Shown: one piece after another, positions 55,054 to 64,000 of the stretch | Numbering within the stretch: position 1 is the stretch's first letter | Layout of the letters: each line of letters opens with the position of its first letter | Assembly (NCBI GenBank): GCA_020152595.1 | Contig: JAIGNY010001647.1 | Coordinates: 973,001-1,037,000, forward strand | Reading direction: 5' to 3' | DNA: 64,000 nucleotides | Source of the DNA: Chiridota heheva | Taxonomy: Eukaryota; Echinodermata; Holothuroidea; Apodida; Chiridotidae | Program-made: the position numbers and the translations under genes | The notes under the pieces: model-generated | What the model was told of the DNA's origin: nothing | The model's database searches: none | Seen by the model: only the letters and a program-made list of their open reading frames with translations

Positions 55054-58000
55054 TAAGCTTGCACAGTCGACCGGTTTTGGAACTGAAACCGGTTTCGCAA
55101 ATGTTTCGATCTGATTCATGTTTTATTTTTTTTAAACCCTGAAAAACTAGAAGTACTGAAAAAACCAAATCACTGTAAAACAGATTAAAAAGATAGTAAA
55201 AATCGGTTTATTTCAATAAAAAGAATGTTCATGCTTTGTGTAAGAATGTATTTTGTAGTATTTTTTATATATTTGTGAAAATATGTGATATTTATGCAGA
55301 TTACATCAATAATACGATTGAGAAATAAGAATGTTTGAAAATGCATAGTCATGAATATTACATGTAATTACAGGCTCGAATCCGCGCGATAATGTCTCTT
55401 TGTGTCTTCTTTCTGGGCTAATATTTCCACGAACAAAACAACTGTACCTTTATTTCTTTATAATCCCTTTTATTTTAAGTCCTTAACATTTTCTCCTTTT
55501 GTCTTGTAAAATACTTTGTTAATCCCATTATAAATCCCAGCGATAACATTAACAATATCACAAATTGAGAAACCATTCACTCATAAATTCACAACCAACC
55601 TGCCCTACATGCACTGTGCAAGACTACATTCACACGACGGCCCCTGGATATGAAACTTTGAATGGATATCATAACTCACAAGCATGACTTCTGCCGTTAT
55701 TGGTCAAAAAGTTAACTTTTTCCCACTTTATGCAAATCAGCGCAAGGGGTAATTTTTTCCCACACACCAGTAACAACAAGATAGCGGGATTTTATATCTT
55801 TTTACTTGCCAATTTGTTCCTTGATGCTGTGTATCATATTTTAAAAAAGTTTGATTCTGGGAAAAACAGTTGCTATAAATAGCATGATTTAGAGTAGTGA
55901 AATTGCATGATCGCTTATGACCTGGGAATAACACAATGCAAAGATAAATTATCCCAATGTTATCAGTATCACTTACCAGGAAGCTGGTATAGATTCACAA
56001 TTAGATCGCAAGAGAAAATATCATTCATCTCCTCAAAAAGTTTCTTTTCCTTTCCGATTTCATTTTCATGTGTAAAATATACTTTTAAACAACTGTTGCG
56101 GTCAAAATTGTTCAGATTGAAAAAGAACAAAAGATTTCATGCTTTTTTTTGTGAAAAATCTCTTCTGTTCCTCTGTAATTAGGTTTACTCATAATTGCAC
56201 TAGCGATGGAATCTCCCGTTCCAGTCACGTGTGTATGTACTGTAATTGGCCCATGGCAGGTGTGATTCGCTTGGAGGTACAAGCTCAAATGATTTCATTG
56301 GTTTGAAGTGGAGTGAGTTAATATAAGTTTTTGTGGACCCGTTAGGTGATAGCCTGTTGGGTATGCATAAAATAATATTATCTCTGCATTCTGCTCTGCA
56401 TATCATTTCACAAGTAGAAAGAACAAACAGAATGTTCAAATACAGACGTCCTATGCTGTTTTATATAATTCTGAGTGACTAGAAATATTGCTTATCATTG
56501 TTAAGTGTTTCAAATCAATGTTGACCTAAAAATCTTATCTGCAGAATGCAGAAGAATTCATTTTGCTTGGGTGCGCAGCCTGTGTTGTAAAAATGAATGT
56601 TTTCATAGCTCTTTGCTGAAACAAGGTCCTGTTTAAGTATGGAATACAATGTAATTCAGTTTAATTTTCAATCATGATGTATTCAAATCAAGTATCGTAT
56701 TATTCGTATAGAGATTGCAGGGAATACACTTTTCTTTTTGACATTTTGATGACGAAAATATAAATTTGGTGAGGAGTGGGACACTACTGTTCATTAGCTG
56801 GTATTTTCTTTTCTGCACACTCCCGTTCACGCAGTTTTGATGAATACCATATAAGGTTATAGGGCAGGACCAAAATTGGTGGCTTACATGTAAGTATAAT
56901 TAGAAATGCCACCGCAATGCACAAACAGGGCCAAATTAAAATAAAGCATAGCAAGAAGTATTACTGAGCTTGAAAAATAACAGAGGTATGCATGATCAAA
57001 TCTCTGAATAATTGTGCTCCTACTATGTTAATAATATCCTTGTCAAGTATAATCCAACTCGTAATTTGTCCCTCTAAAACATCTCAAACTAATCGGGTGT
57101 GGGGGAAAGATCTTTTGCTGTTGCAGCTCCATGTATTTGGAATAAATTACCTCATGAACTCAGACTCGCCCCAAGTATTGATGTATTTAAGAAGGAGCTT
57201 AAAACTGATCTGATGACTATGGCTTTTGATGATCTCCCATCATTATGCTATTTGATATTGTCTCTTGTTATGTACTATACTTGTTATGTTCTATACTATA
57301 TTTGTTTTTCTGCGCCTTAATCACTCTGCCGAGTGGATATGTGCACATTACAAATAGGTATTATTATGATTAATGATTTTATTATTTTTGGGGTTGAACT
57401 TAAGAGCCATGGTCTGGCCAAGGTTAATGTTTCACAGAAATGGTATCAAGTGGGTGGGATCTCAACTGTAAGATTTTCCCGCTGTAACGTTAGGCTATAT
57501 GCAAATCAGCAAAAATTGCATGCGTGATCAAGTATACAATGGCTAGCATCGCATTGTAAGATGATGCATTTATATCTGGCTTAATTTGTATCTGTTTTAC
57601 AAGTATTCAACAAATTTCTTTTCTTTTCATGTGAAAGAAAATTGAAATCATCACTATAAATAAAAATCGTGAGCAAATAAGGGCATATACTGTAGATGAC
57701 CTTTTTCATAACTTTTTTACATGACTGAGCTTGGGACATCATGAAATGTTTAATGCCTTTCATACCTAGACTGACAAAGGGAGAAAAATCAGCATAATTT
57801 GAGGAGCAAATGAGGAAATAAAATCACTTTAGATGCAAAGAACATTAAAGTTCATTAATACAGTTTATCTATCAATGTCTCCGTTATCATTTTCAACATT
57901 TACCCTAAAAATTGTGATACAAACATCATTAGCTGCTATCCAATAACAGTGCATGTAGTGACTGTAATGCACTTTTATGTTAATTTACATAACGGGTGAA

Positions 58001-58078
58001 AAACCGGTATTCCGGTTAAAACAGGTTTTTGTTATGGAAACTGACCAGTTTCAATTGGGGCAAAACCGTGCAAGTTTA
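55054..58078. mobile_element. 3-kb TIR element with 8-bp target duplication
   Basis: ATGGTGAA, part of the K1 arm, is duplicated at 55046-55053 and 58079-58086. The element starts TAAGCTTGCACAGTCGACCG and its right end, inverted, starts TAAACTTGCACGGTTTTGCC. Both ends go on with AACCGGTTT/AAACTGGTC-like words. An 8-bp duplication is usual for hAT, and also for P and Merlin; hAT-like is the most economical guess (inference). No transposase was recognised. The interior includes an older L2-like LINE fragment (56990-57395). Confidence 0.85.
56990..57395 (+). mobile_element. L2/CR1-like LINE 3-prime fragment
   Basis: The plus strand encodes the C-terminal end of a non-LTR reverse transcriptase polyprotein: ERSFAVAAPCIWNKLP, HELRLAPSIDVFKKELKTDL (about 57099-57215). 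The 3-prime UTR with GCGCCTTAATCACTCTGCCG and an ATT-rich tail at 57355-57395 follow. Upstream residues (NNCAPTMLIISLSS) are in another frame. It lies wholly inside the 3-kb element. Confidence 0.8.
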
Positions 58079-58220
58079 ATGGTGAAAAAAATATTCAAAA
58101 ATCTTGTTCCGTTGAGGAGATATTTAAGTTTAAAGCTGTCTTATCTGTAAAGAAATGACTGGTGTAAGTCTACTATGGAAAGTTGGCGTCTTTATCCTGA
58201 CATTCTTAACAATTGTTAAT

Positions 58221-58865
58221 TGTGATGTATTGGGCCTCTATAACATAACCTACATAGTCACTTTATGACACACTCCATATTGCTGTAATTCTTTAAGGCT
58301 ACTCATCATCAGATGGGCTTGTTATTGTATACAATTCTATTTCTGACTAAATGGTACATATCATGAATATGCACTATTTCAGAGAAATATTCTAATGTAG
58401 TAGTGATCGTGGAAAGGGTACCTGCAGACAAAGAAGGCAATGGGCCAACCCGGTGGCCAACTTTACTGATGTGCTGATGGGAGAGAAGGTGTAAGATGAT
58501 GATTGGTGCTGGTAAGTCGTGGCTAATAGAGGTGGGTGAAAGTAACTTTTGATTGGTATAAGAGGGTGTGTAATGATGTCAGAAACATATATAATATATA
58601 ATTTGACTAGAATATTCACTTCAAGCATGATCTTTGTTTTGTCAAGACTTACAGTATTGTCCTCTGGCTGTTAATGTTTTATCTGATTGATAACTAATTT
58701 GTATGAATATTGTTGTGAACTCCGCTTGACGGCGAGAAGTCTGAGAGAGAAATTAAAACACTACTGAAATACATTTGGTGATACTGTTAATCATCTGTGT
58801 TTGTGTTTTACTTCCACATTGTGGGGACTTTTTATGTGATTTAGAGAAACACCTACAACGTAACA
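58221..58865. mobile_element. Solo LTR, 645 bp
   Basis: The segment begins TGTGATGTATTGGGCC and ends CACCTACAACGTAACA, the TG...CA form of long terminal repeats. The pentamer TTAAT flanks it exactly (58216-58220 and 58866-58870). Removing it and one TTAAT restores the continuity of MITE K1. A TATA-like stretch TATATAATATATAATTTG (about 58590) and ATTAAA (58752-58757) could be the promoter and poly(A) signal. Solo LTRs arise by recombination between the two LTRs of a retrotransposon. The superfamily (Ty3/gypsy, BEL or Copia) cannot be told from the LTR alone. Confidence 0.82.
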
Positions 58866-59243
58866 TTAATGAATTTTAAAGAAAGTTTAATAATTTTTTC
58901 ACTATTTAAATATTTTTCCTCAAACTTTCTTCAGCTGGTTTAATATAAATACCCTTTCTAGATTCAGTTTAATTACTACTTTTTTGAAATATCCCATGGT
59001 TTATAAGCCACAACATCGCAAGACAAAATATGATAGAATACATAAAGACATTGAGGAATCTGAGTCTATGACATCACAAATAATATGATTGCAGTCGTTT
59101 CTACACAAATGATACCAAACTTTAAACTAAGATACTGTACCTCCTTAACGAAATAAGATTTTGGAATGCTTTCTTCACTCTTTTGTTTCTTTTGAAGTCT
59201 TCTTTCATATAAAAAAGACTTGCTTGACCCCTGAACTAATCCT

Positions 59244-60197
59244 TTAAATATATCATTAACGAAATAAGATTTTGGAATGCTTTCGTCACTATTTTGTTTC
59301 TCTTGAAATCTTCTTTCATATAAGATAGACTTGCTTGACCCCTGAACTAATCCTTTAATATAGACTTGCTTGACCACTAAACTAATCCTTTAAGATAGAC
59401 TTGCTTGACCACAGGACTAATCCTTTAAGATGGACTTGCTTGATTACTGGACTAATCCTTTAAGATGAACTTGCTTGACCCCTGAAGTAATCCTATAAGA
59501 TAGACTTGCTTGACCCCTGAACTAATCCTTTAAGATAGACTTGCTTGACCACAGGACTAATCCTTTAAGATGGACTTGCTTGATTACTGGACTAATCCTT
59601 TAAGATGAACTTGCTTGACCCCTGAAGTAATCCTATAAGATAGACTTGCTTGACCCCTGAACTAATCCTTTAAGATAAACTTGCTTGACCCCTAAACTAA
59701 TCCTTTAAGAAAGACTTGCTTTATCACTAGACTAATCCTTTAAGATAGACTTGCTTGAAAACTGAATTGATCCTTTAAGATAGACTTGCTTGACCACTGA
59801 ACTAATCCTTTAAGATGGACTTGCTTGATCGCTGGACTAATCCTTTAAGATGAACTTGCTTGACCCCTAAAGTAATCCTATAAGATAGGACTTGCTTGAC
59901 CCCTGAACTAATCCTTTTAAGATAAACTTGCTTGACCCCTAAACTAATCCTTTAAGAAAGACTTGCTTTATCACTAGACTAATCCTTTAAGATAGACTTG
60001 CTTGACCACTAAACTAATCCTTTAAGATAGGACTTGCTTGACCCCTGAACTAATCCTTTAAGATAGACTTACTTTGACCCTTGAACTAACCCTTTAAAAT
60101 AAACTTGCTTGACCACTGAACTAACCCTTTAAGATGGACTTGCTTGACCACTGAACTAATCCTTTAAGATGGACTTGCTTGACCCCTGAACTAATCC
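59244..60197. repeat. 35-bp minisatellite built from the MITE K1 terminus
   Basis: After the K1 right end, a second copy of its last 110 bp (59248-59358) follows. Then comes an array of AAGATAGACTTGCTTGACCC then CTGAACTAATCCTTT (35 bp), about 25 copies. Starts of TTGCTTGAC at 59331, 59366 and 59401 give the period. A four-unit block (140 bp) at 59401 recurs at 59541 with the same variant order (ACAGGACT, ATTACTGGACT, CCCTGAAGTAATCCTAT, CCCTGAACT), and a similar order returns near 59815. Confidence 0.96.
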
Positions 60198-60201
60198 TTA
60201 A

Positions 60202-60443
60202 AGGATAAGCTGTCAGTCACAAAATGAAGACATCCGCTTTGCTAATGGAATTTTTGATACACCGTAACAGAAGTTTAGTTTTTAATACTCGTGTCGATGA
60301 TAATGATTTAATTATTCATTACAAATGATTACGGATCTTGTGAACATTCAGGTCAAAAGTGAATAAGGACCAATACGTGCGAAAAAAAGGGGAATTATAA
60401 TATTCTAGCGACTATACAAAAATATGTTCACACAACTGTTCCT
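60202..60443. mobile_element. Possible TTAA-flanked MITE
   Basis: TTAA lies at 60198-60201 and 60444-60447. The ends AGGATAAGCTGTCAGTCACA and, inverted, AGGAACAGTTGTGTGAACAT are only loosely similar. This may be a further TTAA element abutting the 35-bp array, or chance. Confidence 0.35.
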
Positions 60444-60447
60444 TTAA

Positions 60448-61105
60448 GTGTGCACTCATTGTTTATATAATTTTCTCTAAAACAAAAGGACCCATTCAGA
60501 TTAACTTGTGTAATTCCTTTGTGTATTTACTGTACAGTAGAGTGCTTGAGCAAAATTGAGGTTACATGGTCCTTACTACTATACCTCATAAATTGGCACC
60601 CTGCCCCTTATGCTAATTGACACTCAACTCCTTCCCGGCTTAAGTTAGGGGTTTCAGAATGTAAGTGAACCATCAACAATTGTTCCTCAACTTCATTATA
60701 CATCTCTTGTCCAACATGCTGGGCCCACGAGTAAGCTTTAGATGAAGATCTCATTCCAACGCTGTCGAATGAGTCTCACAAGTTGTATCTAATTTCACAA
60801 CCCCAATTAACATTCAGAAAACATCAATACAAGAATACTTACACCATACAGTAGCTCTGCATGTAGTGACTACTGTACTTATATTAGCTACAGTAGATGA
60901 GACGGTTGTCTAGAGTGGTCTTGTATCCCTCTTTATCACTTAAAAGTGCAAGCGTAATGGAATATTCATTGAATTGTCTCTCCATGCATGTGCTGTCTTA
61001 GCATGCTTTCAGTGAAATGTGAGGTGAGAAAGCCCGACAGGCTAGTGAGAAAGCCCGACAGGCTAGTGATAAACCAATGCTAATTTTGAGCCCTTTACTG
61101 CACAT
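60448..61105. other. Unassigned sequence with two small repeats
   Basis: 60590-60655 (GGCACCCTGCCCCTTATG, TTAAGTTAGGGGTTTC) is a single-copy relative of the flank and unit of the 24-bp array. At 61024-61065 GTGAGAAAGCCCGACAGGCT then A occurs twice in tandem (21 bp). Nothing else was recognised. Confidence 0.55.
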
Positions 61106-61895
61106 TTGGGGTGTGCATTTTTGTTTCATTCAGTAAACAATAAACAATCTATTTTTTCTGATAGTTTATCGTGTAACACTATCACACACTGACAATTTTT
61201 CATGACTGGTTCTATCCGTACATAACAATCACAAAACTATCGCGATGGCCGGCCCAAAAATAAGAAAGGAATGTCACAAAACTTAAGTGGGGGCCTAAAT
61301 GAAGCCCACAGTTACCTGTTAGGCTGAAAAAGTTGCAAAAATAATGATCCATGGATCGAACAAATGCAGAAATAAAAAACAGTAAGTAAATTTGCATTGT
61401 CTTACAGGTATTTTGATTCTTTTCAAGCATCCTGACCCATGCACTTCAGCAAAAGTGTGCCATCAGCATCAAAAATAATAATCTGTGCCAAATTTCCAGG
61501 AAAACGGCCACAATCTGTGCGAATCACGCTGAAATCTCAGAGGCTATGAAACAAATTTGTTTGTTTATTTGCAATATTTTTTTGTCTTTTTCCGCAATTT
61601 ATTTGACTCATCAGGTAATCTTTTCATTTATTTGCAGTAAACATTACAATCTAAGCTTTTTTTTTTTTCTCCGTGTTGATCCTGTGTGCTGTTTAAATTG
61701 TAGTATCATTGATTGAAAGTTGTGTACTGTATGTGGTGTGAATGTTATTGATTTTAAATGCAAAGTATTGTTAAGCAATTGAATAGCGCACTTTCTAGGC
61801 AATTCCTCCGTGTAAATGATGCATTAATTTTGTAAACAGTAAACAATGTTTTCGATCATGTGCACGATAATCGGCAAATTGTCACATCTCATATC
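61106..61895. mobile_element. Weak candidate TIR element, 790 bp
   Basis: TACTGCACAT occurs at 61096-61105 and exactly 800 bp later at 61896-61905. The enclosed ends (TTGGGGTGTGCATTTTTG; inverse of right: GATATGAGATGTGACAATTT) share only a GRTGTG-like core. TAAACAATAAACAAT and TAAACAGTAAACAATG words sit in the two halves. Without better termini this stays tentative. Confidence 0.35.
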
Positions 61896-61905
61896 TACTG
61901 CACAT

Positions 61906-62344
61906 ATCAACGATTCATGGGCAGGCACTCTAGCAACATCATGAGCTTTAATTGGATGAAAATATGTTGTAAATCATGAAAATAAAAATAAAAAAATCAT
62001 CAAAATTGGTTTAATTTTTTATATATCTTTTATCTTAGAGCCTTAAAAAATAAATTATGAAATTTGTCATAATTTTGTGACATCACAACACGCAAACCTA
62101 TAAATTTTCATACAGTAAGTTAAACCATACTTTTTTCCATTTGTTATGAATTTCAGTGATAGAAAATTAGGACATAGTTTGAATTAGTATAATTTTTTTT
62201 AGTTGTCTTCTATTTCGTACTGTACAGTGTACATCACAACTTTTTTGATCAACCAGAACCAAAAGGTTTTGTACTTCCGATGCTTTTTCATAGGCTGATT
62301 GATTTGCAAAGTTTGTACTAACTGTCATGTCATTGCATATCATG
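61906..62344. other. Unassigned sequence
   Basis: AT-rich; no feature recognised. Confidence 0.4.
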
Positions 62345-63600
62345 AAATATTTGTTCCATGATATTTATTCATAAGCCACACCCACCATGCAGATCAATAC
62401 AAATGTTGACAAGATTAGCATTTGCTCAAAAAATAACATCATCAAATGATGCAAAAACCATTGCTCATTTATCCAATTTCAAGAATTTGTCAATTAGCCC
62501 TGCCTACTCATTATCAGCATTGATGACATCACTACCACAACATTAGAACATATGTACTATACAGATCATGACCCAGATATAGCATAAATCTGATATATCG
62601 TTTATGGTGTTTACATCATTTAGCACTTTTACATTAAGCCATGCCGACCATGCATATTAATGGCACCCGATGATAACATAAGCATGTACACAATAACCAA
62701 CAAAATTATCATGCCCAATATGCGCAAAACAGACATACATGTACAGTTGCTCATTTATACCTTTTCAAAAATTTTACTTTAAGTCCCGCCTACTTATCAT
62801 TATGCATAACATCACTACCACAAGCATTAGGTCACATCTGCAGACCATGAGCTATCTGTATACCACACATGTGAATCCAGTGCAGTTTTTGAGATATTGT
62901 GTTTACTTGTATTTTTTGTTTACAAAATCATATTAAGCCCCGCCCACTATGCATATTAATGAAATTCAATGTTTTTATGCCATATTTTTTTGTTATACCC
63001 AACATCATTATTATAACAAATACAGACAAGTGATTGTCAAAATAAGAGCATTTCAAGATTATTATATTAGGCCCCCCCTACTCATTACTATGCATGATAT
63101 CACCACCAAAAAGAATAGGGCATATCTACATACCATGAGCTATCTGTGTACCACATATAACATGAATCCAGTTTATTATTCTTGAGATACAGTGTTTACA
63201 AGCTATTTGTATTTTCAGCAAAAAGATATTAAGCCAATTTCATTAATGAAATTCAACATTTTTACATCATGAACATGAGCACACCAGCTAACATCATAAT
63301 TAGACCAAACATGAAACAAAACAGACATGTGGTTGTTAAAATATGAACATTTAAAGATTTTTACATTAAGCCCCACCTACTCATTAATATGCAAGACATC
63401 ACCATAAAAAAAACAATAGGGCACATCTACAGACCATGGGCTATTTATGTACCACATATGTCATGAATCCAGGGTATCGTTCGTGAGATATCACGTTTAC
63501 GAGCTGACCATCACAAACACACATACTGTACATACATACATGTACACATGCCATCATGACCGCATAGGTTCCTGATGCTATCGCATCGGAACCCAAAATT
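62345..63600 (-). repeat. Dispersed repeat H, four units, inverted
   Basis: Units repeat about every 299 bp: TAAGCCATGCCGACCATGCA at 62636, TAAGCCCCGCCCACTATGCA at 62935 and TAAGCCAATTTCATTAATGA at 63230. Each has CATATCTACATACCATGAGC, TATCTGTGTACCACATAT, ATGAATCCAG and GAGATA(T/C). This is the inverse of the block at 51157-52190. The run ends in a short GT/CA and TACATACATGTACA stretch and then a hairpin (63567-63593): GGTTCC, T, GATGC, TATC, GCATC, GGAACC. Confidence 0.85.
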
Positions 63601-64000
63601 GTTGAAATTTGATTAGTCATTACGTAACTCAGAAACTGCAGGTGCTATTGTCGTAATTTAAAGATTACTTTGTTCAAAATTTAAAGGTCTGGTGAATGTA
63701 AAATTCATACACATACTGTACCTTTAAGTTTAAGCATTTTGTTTACTCTCCAAAAAATTCAAAAATATTGGTTGGCAGCTGCAGCACAACTTCCCCTCAC
63801 CTCGCTTCCCTCCAGTTTTGATGATCTCAAATAATCTACAGCTGAAAGGGCTGTTTTTACATGTTTTTTGTAGCCAGAATAAAACGTATTAATTAACCTA
63901 CATTTCCTACAGAATGTCAGAGTATAATATCAGATTTTGTTGTTTTTCTTTGTATGTCACAAATTCTTCTCATTTTGAGAAATACAATTTTCCTCAAGAG
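63601..64000. other. Unassigned sequence
   Basis: A TTTAAAGGTCTGGTGAATG at 63680 resembles the left edge of a TTAA MITE, but no inverse end falls inside the window. Confidence 0.35.

Larger units (their letters stand above)
54982..59243. mobile_element. Foldback MITE K1 split by two insertions
   Basis: Left end AGAATTAGTTCAGCGATCAA at 54982 and right end TTGACCCCTGAACTAATCCT at 59243, with TTAA on both sides. The K1 sequence is present in three pieces: 54982-55053, 58087-58220 and 58871-59243. Together they give about 579 bp, the length of an uninterrupted copy. The first gap is a 3-kb element with an 8-bp duplication and the second a solo LTR with a 5-bp duplication. Confidence 0.88.

Noticed and set aside
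63680..64000. Left end of another TTAA MITE
   Set aside because: Only TTTAAAGGT-type start seen; the other end is not in the window.

Overview
This window looks like repeat-dense, AT-rich nuclear DNA from an animal, most likely a marine invertebrate. The retrotransposon and DNA-transposon mix (L2/CR1-like LINEs, RNase H-bearing LINEs, hAT-like and TTAA-target MITEs, a tRNA-derived SINE, a solo LTR, large minisatellites) and the frequent words TACATGTA and TACTGTAC are compatible with an echinoderm or a related deuterostome. That placement is inference; no host gene is available to test it. I found no bacterial-type operon, no rRNA gene, no intact tRNA gene and no complete protein-coding gene. 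One short cysteine-rich reading frame (about 28142-28362, minus strand) is the only candidate host exon. The long open frames all come from tandem repeats.

Layout. 1-3.8 kb: unassigned DNA with a G/T minisatellite, a GA microsatellite and a LINE fragment holding an RNase H motif. 3.8-9.7 kb: a composite repeat whose parts have grown into a 37-bp array (about 2.1 kb) and a 53-bp array (about 1.5 kb), with a TA-flanked MITE at 6.8 kb. 11.4-14.1 kb: two small tandem arrays, a hAT-like MITE with a near-perfect 8-bp target duplication, and a 34-bp array of palindromes. 14.4-18 kb: a duplicated segment, one copy of which carries a 2-kb 27-bp array, with a foldback MITE between the copies. 18-25 kb: several TTAA-flanked MITEs, a palindromic MITE and a LINE fragment. 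25.4-27.6 kb: a roughly 253-bp satellite followed by a foldback MITE. 28-31.8 kb: the candidate exon, a 468-bp hAT-like MITE with a perfect 8-bp target duplication, and an L2-like LINE invaded by a TA microsatellite and by an RNase H LINE. 33.3-39 kb: a 68-bp array and a three-level nest (palindromic MITE, then L2-like LINE, then RNase H LINE). 40.5-51.2 kb: a pair of long terminal inverted repeats flanked by TA, enclosing a second TA-flanked pair (44.6-49.3 kb), a full-length SINE and other insertions. 51-54.3 kb: roughly 290-bp repeats and a 24-bp array. 54.7-60.4 kb: a foldback MITE split by a 3-kb element with an 8-bp target duplication and by a 645-bp solo LTR; its terminus has then been amplified into a 35-bp array. 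61-64 kb: a weak element candidate and a second, inverted run of the roughly 290-bp repeats.

There is no gene network to describe. What the window records is insertion order and repeat growth: target-site duplications date insertions relative to one another, and at least four minisatellites appear to have grown from short segments of transposable or dispersed repeats that still exist nearby as single copies.
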